From assembly GCF_037040815.1 (NCBI RefSeq), contig NZ_CP146232.1:3752001-3816000 (forward strand): DNA of 64,000 nt. Direction: 5' to 3'. Shown piece by piece: positions 26,301-34,852 of this stretch. A program made the translations under genes and the position numbers. The notes under the pieces are model-generated. The model saw only the letters and a program-made list of their open reading frames with translations, was not told where the DNA came from and ran no database searches. Position 1 is the stretch's first letter. The number at the start of each line of letters is the position of its first letter. The DNA comes from Pararoseomonas sp. SCSIO 73927. Lineage in GTDB: Bacteria; Pseudomonadota; Alphaproteobacteria; Acetobacterales; Acetobacteraceae.

Positions 26301-27287
26301 TCAGTCCGCGTAGCCGTTCGTCGCCTCGATCACGGGCTTCCACCTGGCGATGTCGGCCGTCCAGAAGCGCTGGTGCGCCTCCGGCGTGGCGTCCGCCTGG
26401 GACACCGGGGCGGTGCCGATCTCGGTGAAGCGCTGGACGATGCGGGGGTCCCTCAGGGCGGCCTGGAGGGAGGCGGTGAGGCGGCCGCGGACCGGGGCCG
26501 GGGTGCCCTTTGGCGCGTAAAGGCCGTGCCAGACGGTGATGACGAAGTTCGGCAGCCCGCCCTCGGCCGTGGTGGGGATCTCCGGCAGCGTGGCGATGCG
26601 GGTGCGGGAGGGGGTGGCGAAGACCTTCACCGTGCCGCCGCGGATGTACTCCGTGGTCTGGGTGGTCTGGTCGCAGAGAAGGTCCACGCGGCCGCCGAGG
26701 ATCTCCTGCATCGCGGGGCCGGTGCCGCGGAAGGGGATGACGGTGGGGCGCGCCCCGATGGCGTTGGCGAGGAGGGTGCCGCAGAGGGCGGAGGAGGAGC
26801 CGATTCCGGCATCGGCCAGGTTGAAGCGGTCGCCCTGCGTCCTCATCAGGGCCATGAGCTCCGCGAGGCTGTTCGCGGGGAGCTCCCGCCGGCCCACCAG
26901 GGTCATCGGCACCTCGGTGACGAGGCCGAGCGGCTCGAAGCCGTTGACGGGATCGTAGGCCAGGCGGCGGTACATGGTGGGGATCACCCCCATGCCGATG
27001 TGGTGCAGCAGCACCGTGTGGCCATCCGGCCGGGCCTGGGCGACGCGCTGGGCGCCGATCGTGCCGCCGGCGCCGGTGCTGTTCTCCACCACCACGGGCT
27101 GGCCGAGTTCCCTGCCCATGGTCTCGGCGAGGAGGCGGCCGACGATGTCGGTGGGGCCGCCGGGGGCGAAGGGAATGACCATGGTGACGGCGCGGGCGGG
27201 AAAGACGGATTGAGCGCGGGCGATGCGGGGGCCGGCGAGCGCGGCGAGGCCGGTCGCCGCGAGGGCGCGGCGGGTGGTGCTGGTCAT
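26301..27287 (-). CDS. TctC/Bug-family tripartite tricarboxylate receptor protein
   Basis: The 328-residue protein has a signal peptide (MTSTTRRALAATGLAALAG, cut after ARA) and the Bug fold: TMVIPFAPGGPTDIVGRLLAE near residue 35, NSTGAGGTIGAQRVA, then DGHTVLLHHIG. Such periplasmic receptors bind carboxylates with the Asp and backbone of two loops. It is not next to tctAB and may serve the TctAB encoded at 13401-15555 or another set. GGGGGAGACATCC precedes the ATG. It is divergent from the Mn catalase gene with 186 bp between. Confidence 0.93.
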   Translation of the reverse strand: MTSTTRRALAATGLAALAGPRIARAQSVFPARAVTMVIPFAPGGPTDIVGRLLAETMGRELGQPVVVENSTGAGGTIGAQRVAQARPDGHTVLLHHIGMGVIPTMYRRLAYDPVNGFEPLGLVTEVPMTLVGRRELPANSLAELMALMRTQGDRFNLADAGIGSSSALCGTLLANAIGARPTVIPFRGTGPAMQEILGGRVDLLCDQTTQTTEYIRGGTVKVFATPSRTRIATLPEIPTTAEGGLPNFVITVWHGLYAPKGTPAPVRGRLTASLQAALRDPRIVQRFTEIGTAPVSQADATPEAHQRFWTADIARWKPVIEATNGYAD

Positions 27288-27473
27288 GGATGTCTCCCCC
27301 GCGGCGTCCCGTTCGCGGGCGCCGCTTGTCCGGGGGATGTTGAACCGGCGGGCGGGGCGGGGGGAAGGGGCCGCCGATTTCATCGAAACAATCGAACACG
27401 GCTTCGTCAGGCGGATAACCCCTGGCGGCCCCACCCGTTCTTCGACGCAACCCCCGTCGTTGGAGGCCAACCT

Positions 27474-28400
27474 ATGTTTATGCGCGTCGACAAGCTCCAG
27501 GCCGAGCTGCCCCCGCCCAAGAAGCAGGACCCCAACGCGGGCGCGGCTCTGCAGGAGCTGCTGGGCGGCAAGTACGGCGAGATGTCCACGCTCGGGAACT
27601 ACATGTTCCAGAGCTTCAATTTCCGCTCCAAGGACAAGCTGCGGCCCTTCTACAGCCTCGTCGCCTCCATCACGGCGGAGGAGCTGGGGCATGTGGAACT
27701 GGTCAGCAACGGCGTGGCCATGCTGAACAACGGCCCGGACGTGCCCGGCGGCGATGCTGGTGACGGCGGCGATATCTCCATGACGCCCTTCGAGGCGATG
27801 AAGGAGATCCGGTCCGCCGCCTCCTTCCTCTCGGGCGCGGGCGGCGCGATGCCCGTGAACAGCAACTCCATGTCGTGGAACAACGACATGATCACGACCA
27901 CGGGCAACGTGGTGGTGGACCTGCTGCACAACTTCCACCTGGAATGCGGCGCGCGGCTGCACAAGCTGCGCGTCTATGAGACCCTGTCCGACCCGACGGG
28001 CCGCGAGGTCTGCGGCTACCTCCTCGTCCGCGGCTCCGTCCACGCGCACGCCTACGCGCTGGCGCTGAAGCAGATCACGGGCGTGGAGCTGGAGAAGTTC
28101 CTGCCGACGCCGAACATCCCGCTGGGCAAGATCCCGGAGTGCCAGAAGTACCTGCAGGAGGGCTCGCACCGCCGGCTCTATACCTGGAGCCCGAACGACT
28201 ACAAGGAGATCGCGGGCGTCTGGGGGAATGGCGAGCAGGCGCTGCCGGGCGATCCGCCGGGCGAGCTGACGGTGGTGGACGGCATGCCCGAGGGCGGCAA
28301 GATCCACCAGCTGACGGGCGTTCCCTCTGCCTTCACGCCGGACTACGCGCCGGAGGAGATGTTCGAGATCGCGACGAAGCTGTACCAGAAGTCGCGCTGA
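27474..28400 (+). CDS. Manganese (non-haem) catalase
   Basis: The 308-residue protein matches di-manganese catalases over its whole length. By family alignment the metal ligands are Glu36, Glu70, His73, Glu157 and His190 (motifs GEMSTL, TAEELGHVEL, HLECGARLH, GSVHAHAYAL). It disproportionates hydrogen peroxide to water and oxygen in the cytoplasm. TGGAGG at 27461-27466 lies 7 bp before the ATG; the far longer open frame upstream is not conserved. A strong terminator follows, so it is a single-gene transcript. Confidence 0.96.
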   Translation: MFMRVDKLQAELPPPKKQDPNAGAALQELLGGKYGEMSTLGNYMFQSFNFRSKDKLRPFYSLVASITAEELGHVELVSNGVAMLNNGPDVPGGDAGDGGDISMTPFEAMKEIRSAASFLSGAGGAMPVNSNSMSWNNDMITTTGNVVVDLLHNFHLECGARLHKLRVYETLSDPTGREVCGYLLVRGSVHAHAYALALKQITGVELEKFLPTPNIPLGKIPECQKYLQEGSHRRLYTWSPNDYKEIAGVWGNGEQALPGDPPGELTVVDGMPEGGKIHQLTGVPSAFTPDYAPEEMFEIATKLYQKSR

Positions 28401-28422
28401 GCGCCTTCGGGTGAGGTGACGG

Positions 28423-28454
28423 GGCCCGGGCAGCGCTTGCTGCCCGGGCCTTTT
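28423..28454 (+). terminator. Rho-independent terminator of the Mn catalase gene
   Basis: A 12-bp perfect stem (28423-28434 with 28439-28450, loop GCTT) is followed by TTTT. Confidence 0.88.
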
Positions 28455-28472
28455 CTCGTTGACCGGGGCGGG

Positions 28473-28844
28473 TCAGGCGCCCCCTGTCCTGGCGAGCATG
28501 TCGCGCAGATCGGGCACGTACTCGGCCTGCAGGATGTCGCCGCCGTCGGGGTAGGTGACGACGATGTCCCAGGTGCCGATGATGCAGCGGAGGAGCCGGT
28601 CCATGCCGATCGGATGGACGAGGTGCGCGGGGACGCTGGCGAGCGCCTCCCGGCTCTCCGCGACCGTCACGCACATCCGGTCGGGGATGGGCGACTTGGT
28701 GATGAAGGGCTCCAGCCGCTCGCCTTCCGCCACGGCGACCACGAAGAGGGGCGAGCGGAGGAACACGGGCAGGACCGTGCCCATGTCGCGCGCGGCGCGC
28801 GCCTCCGCGAAGGCGGCTTTCAGCGGCGTGTGAACACCTTCCAT
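28473..28844 (-). CDS. Hypothetical protein, possibly SseB-like
   Basis: The 123-residue protein reads TPLKAAFAEARAARDMGTVL, PVFLRSPLFVVAVAEG, EPFITKSPIPDRMCVTVAE, then DGGDILQAEYVPDLRDML. The order of a PVFLRSPLFV strand followed by a short substrate-like fold recalls SseB-domain proteins, but the match is weak. No membrane segment is present. The ATG at 28844 is chosen as the first sensible start inside a longer open frame. It is the minus-strand gene downstream of epmB by direction, about 80 bp away. Confidence 0.6.
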   Translation of the reverse strand: MEGVHTPLKAAFAEARAARDMGTVLPVFLRSPLFVVAVAEGERLEPFITKSPIPDRMCVTVAESREALASVPAHLVHPIGMDRLLRCIIGTWDIVVTYPDGGDILQAEYVPDLRDMLARTGGA

Positions 28845-28923
28845 CGAATCCCCGTGTTTCGTGGCGTTCCCGGCAGCATAGCGCGCCAGGATCGGCCTGG
28901 GACGTGGGCGGCCTGCGCGGGGC

Positions 28924-30033
28924 TCAGCCCGCGGCCGGATCGCCTTCGGGCGACGCCGCATCCGCCTGGAAGTGGCCGCCGCCAAGGGGGCCGCGGACCT
29001 TCCACCCGCCCTCCGCGCGCTCCGCGAAGTCCGGGCCGATCGGGGCCTTGCCCTGGCCGCCCGGCAGGTCCAGCGCGTAGGTGGGCCAGGCGAGGCCGGT
29101 GACGCGGCCGCGCAGGGAGGCCAGCAGGGCGCGCCCTTCCGCGATGGGCACCTCGAAGCGGGCGGTGCCGGGGGCGCGGTCCAGCTGGTGCAGGTAGTAG
29201 GGCTTCACCCGGTGCTCCAGCATGGTGCGGAGCAGGCCTTCCAGGCTCTCCGCCGTGTCATTCACGCCGCGCAGCAGCACGGCCTGGCCGAGGAGGGCGA
29301 CGCCGGCGCGGGACAGGCGGCGGAGCGCCGCGCGGGCTTCCCCGGTGAACTCGCGGGCGTGGTTGGCGTGCAGGCAGAGGAAGAGGGCGGTCTCCGTGTC
29401 CAGCGCCTCCGCCAGCGCGGCGTTCACGCGCGCGGGGTCCGCCACGGGGACGCGGGTGTGCAGGCGGATGATGCCGATGTGGGGCATGGCCGAGAGGCGG
29501 CGCATGATGTGGCCCAGGCGCCGGGGGGAGAGCATCAGCGGGTCGCCGCCCGTCAGGATGGCCTCCCGCACCTCCGGGTGGGCGGCGAACCAGTCCAGCG
29601 CGGCATCCAGATCCGCCTCGTCCAGCACGCCGCCGGTGGGGCCGACCTGCTCCCGCCGGAAGCAGAAGCGGCAGTAGACCGGGCAGGCCAGGAGCGGCTT
29701 CAGCAGGGCGCGGTCGGGGTAGCGGTGGACGACGCCCTTCACCGGGGAGTGGGGGCCGTCGGCGATCGGATCCTCCAGCTCGAGCGGGGTGGCGTCCAGC
29801 TCGGCCGGGTGGGGAAGGTACTGGGCGGCGATGGGGTCGGCGGGGTCGGCCGGGTCGATCAGCGCGGCCATGGCGGGGGTGACGGAGACGGCGTAGCGCG
29901 CGGCCACGGCGCGGAGCGCGGGCAGGGAGGCGGGCGCGACGAGGCCGGCGGCGGCGAGGGCATCCGCGTCCCGCAGGGGGCGGGTGACCGGTTCGCTTGG
30001 AGGAGGTTGGGGGGAAGGGAAGCCGTCGGGCAT
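28924..30033 (-). CDS. epmB: EF-P beta-lysylation protein EpmB (lysine 2,3-aminomutase family)
   Basis: The 369-residue radical-SAM protein carries the cluster motif CPVYCRFC (Cys117, Cys121, Cys124), then ILTGGDPLML and the PLP-binding KPYYLHQLD segment. KamA-family enzymes convert lysine to beta-lysine; the short form without a C-terminal extension, placed divergently from epmA, is EpmB, which makes (R)-beta-lysine for EF-P. The ATG at 30033 is chosen because the N-terminal helical domain begins shortly after. Its start is 67 bp from the epmA start, so the two share a promoter region. Confidence 0.93.
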   Translation of the reverse strand: MPDGFPSPQPPPSEPVTRPLRDADALAAAGLVAPASLPALRAVAARYAVSVTPAMAALIDPADPADPIAAQYLPHPAELDATPLELEDPIADGPHSPVKGVVHRYPDRALLKPLLACPVYCRFCFRREQVGPTGGVLDEADLDAALDWFAAHPEVREAILTGGDPLMLSPRRLGHIMRRLSAMPHIGIIRLHTRVPVADPARVNAALAEALDTETALFLCLHANHAREFTGEARAALRRLSRAGVALLGQAVLLRGVNDTAESLEGLLRTMLEHRVKPYYLHQLDRAPGTARFEVPIAEGRALLASLRGRVTGLAWPTYALDLPGGQGKAPIGPDFAERAEGGWKVRGPLGGGHFQADAASPEGDPAAG

Positions 30034-30100
30034 GGCGGGGGCTGGTAGCCCGGAGCGGGTGGTTGTGTCACGGGATGCCCTTCGGAACGGAGGCCCGAGC

Positions 30101-31159
30101 GTGGCGCATGACCCCTTTCCCGCCTGGCACCCGGAGTCCCTGGCGGCGCGGCTGCCGGCCCTGCGGCGGCGGGCGGCGCTGACGCGGGAGACGCGCGGTT
30201 TCTGGGAAGCGCGGGGGTGCACCGAGGTGGAGACGCCCTGCCTCGTGCCCGTGCCGGGGATGGAGGTGCACCTGCACGGGTTCCGCAGCCGCTTCGAGCC
30301 GCATCTCGGGCGCGGGGAGGGGCAGGAGCTGTGGCTGCGGACCTCGCCGGAGCTGGCGATCAAGCGGCTGCTGGTGGGGGGCGCGGGCAGCGTGTTTGAG
30401 CTGGCGCGGGTGTGGCGGAACGGCGAGGTCTCGCCCCGCCACGCGCCGGAGTTCACGATGCTGGAGGTCTATCTCCTCGGCGCCGGGCTGGAGGGGCTGA
30501 TGGACGCGGTGGAGAGCTATCTGCGCGCCGTGCTGCCGCCCCGCGTGGCCCATGCGGGGGTGGAGACGGACCTGTCCCTTCCCTTCGAGCGGGTGACGGT
30601 GGCGGAGGCCTTCGCGCGGGTGGGGGTGGACGTGCTGGCCTCCGTCGATCCCGCGACGGCGGAGGGGGATGCGGCAGCCCTGGCGGCCTCCGCGCGGGCG
30701 GCGGGGCTTTCAGTGTCGGAGGAGCTGGGGTGGGAGGACCTGTTCTTCCGGCTGATGCTGGAGCAGGTGGAGCCTGCGCTCGGGCGCGGGCGGGGGACCT
30801 TCCTGACGCACTGGCCGGCGCCGCAGGCGGCGCTGGCGCGGCGGGACCCGGCCGATCCCCGCGCGGCGCTGCGCTTCGAGGTATTCGCGGCCGGGCTGGA
30901 ACTGGGCAACGCCTTCGACGAGCTGCTGGACCCGGAGGAGCAGGCCGCGCGCTTCGCCCGCGACGTGGCGGAGCGGGAGGCGCTCTACGGCGCGGGCTGG
31001 GCGGTGGACGCGGACTTCCTGGCAGCGCTGCGCCAGGGGATGCCGCCCGTGGCGGGGATCGCGCTGGGCTTCGACCGGCTGGCGATGCTGGCGGCCGGGG
31101 TGCCGAGCCTGGAGGAGGTGCGCTGGCTGAGTGGATGGCCCTTCGGTTCCGCGGAGTGA
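30101..31159 (+). CDS. epmA: EF-P--(R)-beta-lysine ligase EpmA (GenX)
   Basis: The 352-residue protein is a class II lysyl-tRNA synthetase catalytic domain without the anticodon-binding domain, the hallmark of EpmA. Motif 2 (FELARVWRNGEVSPRHAPEF, near residue 100) and motif 3 (GIALGFDRLAML near the C-terminus) are intact, as is the TSPEL segment at 81-85. It activates beta-lysine and transfers it to Lys34 of EF-P, encoded at 25401-25970. The GTG start was chosen because GGAGG at 30088-30092 lies 8 bp upstream. Confidence 0.95.
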   Translation: MAHDPFPAWHPESLAARLPALRRRAALTRETRGFWEARGCTEVETPCLVPVPGMEVHLHGFRSRFEPHLGRGEGQELWLRTSPELAIKRLLVGGAGSVFELARVWRNGEVSPRHAPEFTMLEVYLLGAGLEGLMDAVESYLRAVLPPRVAHAGVETDLSLPFERVTVAEAFARVGVDVLASVDPATAEGDAAALAASARAAGLSVSEELGWEDLFFRLMLEQVEPALGRGRGTFLTHWPAPQAALARRDPADPRAALRFEVFAAGLELGNAFDELLDPEEQAARFARDVAEREALYGAGWAVDADFLAALRQGMPPVAGIALGFDRLAMLAAGVPSLEEVRWLSGWPFGSAE

Positions 31160-31314
31160 GGGCGGAGGTCTGGGTTCGGCCACCGGACGTGACATTTTCG
31201 CGCCGAACAACCTCGGGTTGATTTTCCACGTTCCTCCGGCATGCTCTCCGGAGCGGCACGGGGTGGGCGCGTGATTCCTGAGCGAAGGGTTCACTGGCAC
31301 GGGACGCCCGCGCG

Positions 31315-32523
31315 TTGAGCGGGGCCGCGCTGCTGCTTCTCCAGGCCGTGCTGTACTTCGGCACGATGGCGGCCCTGTTCCGGGCGCGCGGCGCTCTCGG
31401 GACGGGCGTCTTCGTCTGCGCCCTGGGGGTGATGCATTTCCTGGAGACGTACCTGGCCGCGGTCTTCTTCATCCGGCTGCCCTTCGGGCTGATCTCGCCG
31501 GGCTCCGTGGTGCTCTTCTCCGGCAAGCTGGCGATGGTGCTGCTGCTCTACGTGAAGGAGGATGCGGAGGCGGTGCGGCAGCCGGTCTACGGGCTGCTGA
31601 TCGGCAATCTCATCGTCGTCGTCACCTGCCTCCTCCTGCGCCTCTACACGCCGGCGAGCTTCGGCGGCGCGCCGCTGAACCTCGCCTTCATCGACGAGAT
31701 GGGCGTGCTGATGGTCTGGGGCACGCTGCTGCTCTTCGTGGACAGCCTGCTCCTCCTCCTCCTCTACGAGGCGGTGGCGCCCCTGTTCCGCGGGCGCCAG
31801 ATGATGCGGATCGTCCTCTGCCTGGCGGCGGTGCTGAGCTTCGACCAGCTCGCCTTCTTCGGCGTGCTGCGGCTGGTGGCGGGGGTGCCGCTGGCGGCGC
31901 TGTTCGGCGGCTGGGCGGCGAAGATGGGGGCGGCGCTGGTCTATGGCGCGCTGCTGGCCGCCTATCTCCGGCACTTCGAGACGCGGGGCGACGCGGGGAT
32001 GCGCCGGCCGCTGGGCGACCTCTTCGAGCTGCTGACCTACCGGCGGCGGCTGGCGGCGGAGCGCGGGCTGCAGAAGGATCCCGCGACGGGGACGATCTCC
32101 TCCCACCTGCTGGGGGCGGTGGGGGCGGAGCGGTTCCGACATGCGCGCCGGCGGGGGCGGGGACTCGCGCTGCTGCTGGTGGAAGCCTCGGGGCCGGAGG
32201 GGGCGGTGCCGCTGCGCAACCTGGCGCTGGCCCTCGCGGGGACGCTGCGGGCGGACGACCTGGTGTTCCGGCACGGCGCCCGGGGCTTCGCGCTGCTGCT
32301 GGAGGGGATCCCGCCGGCCGCCGCGCGGCGCCTGGCGGATGACCTGCCTCGGCTGGTCCCGGAGCGGCTGGGGCCAGAGGACCCCTTCCGGGAGGGGCCG
32401 GGGATGGAGCTCCGGGTGGGCATGGCCACCGGGCCGGGCGCGGCGGAGGATTTCGCGGCGCTGCTGCGGGAGGCGGAGGCCGGGCTGGCGCGCGGGGCCG
32501 CCTGGGCGGGGACGGCGGCCTGA
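31315..32523 (+). CDS. Multi-pass membrane protein with degenerate GGDEF domain
   Basis: The 402-residue protein has about seven hydrophobic segments in residues 1-225, then a C-terminal domain that follows the GGDEF pattern (DPATGTIS, RADDLVFRHGARGFALLLEG, LRVGMATGPGAAEDFAALLREAE). The signature reads GARGF at residues 321-325, so both catalytic acidic residues are lost and cyclase activity is unlikely; it may bind nucleotide or a partner. TTG at 31315 is the only start near the first helix and has a weak ribosome binding site. An active EAL protein is encoded at 9.3-10.4 kb. Confidence 0.8.
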   Translation: MSGAALLLLQAVLYFGTMAALFRARGALGTGVFVCALGVMHFLETYLAAVFFIRLPFGLISPGSVVLFSGKLAMVLLLYVKEDAEAVRQPVYGLLIGNLIVVVTCLLLRLYTPASFGGAPLNLAFIDEMGVLMVWGTLLLFVDSLLLLLLYEAVAPLFRGRQMMRIVLCLAAVLSFDQLAFFGVLRLVAGVPLAALFGGWAAKMGAALVYGALLAAYLRHFETRGDAGMRRPLGDLFELLTYRRRLAAERGLQKDPATGTISSHLLGAVGAERFRHARRRGRGLALLLVEASGPEGAVPLRNLALALAGTLRADDLVFRHGARGFALLLEGIPPAAARRLADDLPRLVPERLGPEDPFREGPGMELRVGMATGPGAAEDFAALLREAEAGLARGAAWAGTAA

Positions 32524-32615
32524 GGCGGATCCCCGGGGGGCTTGGGGAACGGAAGGGCGCGGCGCATCGAAGCGCCGGCTGCGGCGTTTCCCGGGTCTGA
32601 TCGGGAGAGGCGCAG

Positions 32616-33752
32616 ATGTTCGACACGAAAGGGCTGCTGGACGGGTTCCTCGGAGGGGGCTCGGGCGGGCGCGGGACGGATCAACGCGGGGGCGGCGGGA
32701 TTGGCAGCCTCGGTGGCGGAGGCGGCGGGTCGCTGCGGGACGTGCTGGGCGGGCTGCTCGGCGGCGGGATCGGCAGCCTCGGCGGCGGGGGCGGGTCGCG
32801 CGGCGGCGGGATGTTCGGGGGGCCCATTGGCAGCCTCGGGCGGGATCGCGACACCGGCGGCGCCGTGGCCTCTCCGGGGCGGGCGGGCGACCAGGACAGC
32901 GACCGGAGCGGCGGCGGCTTCTTCGGCGGGCCGATCGGCAGCCTTGGCGGGTCCGCGGGCAGCGGGACCGGTGGTGGATTGGGTGGCGGGCTGGGTGGCG
33001 GGCTGGGTGGCGGGCTGGGCGGCGGGCTGGGCGGAATGCTCGGCGGTGGCATCGGCACCGCGGCGGCGGGCGGGCTGCTCGGCTCCCTTCTCGGCGGTCG
33101 CCGGCGAGGCGGCGGCGGCGGGCTGCTGAAGATGGGCGGCATGGCCGTGCTGGGCACGCTGGCCTACCGCGCGTGGAAGCAGTGGCAGGAATCGCAGGGC
33201 CAGCAGGGTGGTCAGACTGGGAGTCAGGCAGGAGGCGGGTTCGGCGGCGCGCAGGCGCCGGCGCCCTCCTCCGGGCCGTGGTCCGGTGCCCCGTCCGCCA
33301 ACGGGGCGCCCGCCGTGCCGCCGCCCGCGGAGTTCGCGCGGGACGACGCGCCGGGGGCGGACGGGCAGCCCTTCGGCCTCTCCCTCATCCGCGCGATGAT
33401 CGCGGCGGCGAAGGCGGACGGGCACCTGGACGAGGAGGAGCGCGGCCGGATCTTCGACGAGGTGGAGCGGCTGGGGCTGGACGCCGAGGCGAAGGGCTTC
33501 GTGTTCCAGGCGCTGGACGCGCCGGTCGACCCCTCTGCCGTGGCGGCGATGGCTCGGACCGACGCGCAGAAGTCCGAGATCTACATGGTCTCCCGCCTGG
33601 TGGCGGAGCCGGACACGGCGGCGGAGCGGGCCTATCTCGACGCGCTGGCGCATCGGCTGGGGCTGGCCTCCGGTCTGCGGCAGTCGCTGGACGCGCAGGC
33701 GGCGGAGGCGCAGCAGCTCGTGCAGTCCGGCGAGCTCGGCGGCCAGAGCTAG
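32616..33752 (+). CDS. Gly-rich DUF533/TerB-like protein
   Basis: The 378-residue protein has a Gly-rich N-terminal half with recurring IGSLGG and FGGPIGSLG units and a run of GGGL repeats (residues about 120-145), then a hydrophobic Gly helix (GGLLKMGGMAVLGTLAYRAWKQW) as in DUF533, then a Pro/Gly linker and a C-terminal helical domain (LIRAMIAAAKADGHLDEEER) resembling TerB/DUF533 domains. DUF533 proteins are inner-membrane associated with unknown role. GGGAGAGG precedes the ATG. Confidence 0.82.
   Translation: MFDTKGLLDGFLGGGSGGRGTDQRGGGGIGSLGGGGGGSLRDVLGGLLGGGIGSLGGGGGSRGGGMFGGPIGSLGRDRDTGGAVASPGRAGDQDSDRSGGGFFGGPIGSLGGSAGSGTGGGLGGGLGGGLGGGLGGGLGGMLGGGIGTAAAGGLLGSLLGGRRRGGGGGLLKMGGMAVLGTLAYRAWKQWQESQGQQGGQTGSQAGGGFGGAQAPAPSSGPWSGAPSANGAPAVPPPAEFARDDAPGADGQPFGLSLIRAMIAAAKADGHLDEEERGRIFDEVERLGLDAEAKGFVFQALDAPVDPSAVAAMARTDAQKSEIYMVSRLVAEPDTAAERAYLDALAHRLGLASGLRQSLDAQAAEAQQLVQSGELGGQS
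32981..33034 (+). repeat. 12-bp tandem repeat inside the Gly-rich gene
   Basis: GGGTGGCGGGCT occurs three times exactly (32981, 32993, 33005), then once with one change (33017, GGGCGGCGGGCT) and a partial copy. Each unit keeps frame and adds four residues, so length can vary by replication slippage. Confidence 0.9.
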
Positions 33753-33767
33753 CCGGCCAGAGCTAGC
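33740..33767 (+). repeat. 14-bp tandem duplication at a stop codon
   Basis: CGGCCAGAGCTAGC is present twice in direct succession (33740-33753 and 33754-33767). The first copy contains the TAG stop of the Gly-rich gene, so the second lies in the short gap to the convergent FkbM gene. Confidence 0.9.
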
Positions 33768-33771
33768 GGGC

Positions 33772-34476
33772 CTATGTCGGAAGGAGCGCGCGGGCTTCCG
33801 CCGCGCGCTCCACGGGCCAGGCGTAGAAGTTGAAGACGTAGGGGTCCGAAGCCTCGAACACCGCGGGATCCGGGCTGGCGCGCTGCATGGTCGGGCGGTG
33901 CAGCGCTTCCATGGGGTGCCAGCGGCCTTCATGGGCGAAGCAGGTCTCGTAGCCCAGCGCGTCGAGGAAGGCGGGCACGGCCCAGGTGCAGCCCTCCGCA
34001 TGGCGCTCCTCCAGTTCCAGTGTCAGCACGGGGCGGCAGCGCGCCAGGGTGGTCCGCGCGCCGCGCAGCGCGGCGTACTCGGCGCCCTCCGCGTCGATTT
34101 TCATGGCGGTGACGTCGGGCAGCGCGAGGCTGTCCAGCGCGATGACGGGGACGGGCCGCCGCCGGACGGCGAGGCGCGGCCCCTCATGCGCGGAGAAGCT
34201 CTTCGCGGTGCTCGCCCACTGCCACTGCGGCGCGCCGTCCAGCACGGGGACGGAGAGGTCGATCGTGCCGGGCGCCTCGCCCAGCGCCTCCGCGCGGAGG
34301 GTGAGGCCGGGGGCGCGCGCGGCCAGCCTGCCGCGGGCCTCGGCCAGGGGCTCGAAGGCGATCACTCGGGCGCCGGGCAGGGCGGCAAGGGGCAGGGCGA
34401 GCAGGCCGTCATGCGCGCCCACATCCACCAGCGTGCCCGGGCGGTGGAGGGCGGTGAGGAAGGTCAGCTCGTCCAT
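33772..34476 (-). CDS. FkbM family methyltransferase
   Basis: The 234-residue protein has the class I SAM-binding motif (GTLVDVGAHDGLLALPLA) followed by VIAFEPLAEAR, and the FkbM signature MKIDAEGAEYAALRGA near residue 135. These enzymes O-methylate sugars or other small molecules; the substrate is not evident. No glycan or secondary-metabolite genes surround it. The ATG at 34476 begins directly at the fold. It is convergent with the Gly-rich protein gene, 19 bp apart. Confidence 0.9.
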   Translation of the reverse strand: MDELTFLTALHRPGTLVDVGAHDGLLALPLAALPGARVIAFEPLAEARGRLAARAPGLTLRAEALGEAPGTIDLSVPVLDGAPQWQWASTAKSFSAHEGPRLAVRRRPVPVIALDSLALPDVTAMKIDAEGAEYAALRGARTTLARCRPVLTLELEERHAEGCTWAVPAFLDALGYETCFAHEGRWHPMEALHRPTMQRASPDPAVFEASDPYVFNFYAWPVERAAEARALLPT

Positions 34477-34560
34477 GGCCGCGACTTGGCGGCGGCCGGG
34501 CGGGGCTGCAACCGCGAAAGGGGGGTGGCGTTGGGGGTGGGACGATCACGGAGGTCCACC

Positions 34561-34833
34561 ATGCGCGTTCTCGCCCTCGCGGCCGCCGCCGCGCTCCTCG
34601 CCGGCCCGGCGATGGCCAACATGTACGACGGCCGGAGCAGCACCGGCCGTTCCCCCGGCCCGCCGATCGACCGCGGCGGGCGCACCGCCGATTCCGACCG
34701 CGCCTACAACGGCGGCGGAATGGTGCTGGAGGGTGCCCCGGGTGCCCCGGCCCCGATGCCGGAGCAGACGGCGCCGGCCGGCTCCATCACGCCGCAGGGC
34801 ACGCGCAACCCGGGCGTCGCCATCGTCCGCTGA
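34561..34833 (+). CDS. Small secreted hypothetical protein
   Basis: The 90-residue product has a signal peptide (MRVLALAAAAALLAGPAMA, cut near residue 19) and a Gly/Pro-rich mature part of about 70 residues without cysteines, ending in TPQGTRNPGVAIVR. CGGAGG at 34551-34556 lies at normal distance before the ATG. The function is unknown. A hairpin terminator follows at 34853-34886. Confidence 0.72.
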   Translation: MRVLALAAAAALLAGPAMANMYDGRSSTGRSPGPPIDRGGRTADSDRAYNGGGMVLEGAPGAPAPMPEQTAPAGSITPQGTRNPGVAIVR

Positions 34834-34852
34834 CGCCGGGCGGTTCCGGTTC

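Noticed and set aside
26101..26313. A short plus-strand gene in the efp upstream gap
   Set aside because: The open frame starts inside efp antisense, lacks a ribosome binding site and has no recognisable product.
32981..33034. CRISPR-like short repeats
   Set aside because: Units are 12 bp without unique spacers and lie in frame in a Gly-rich coding sequence.
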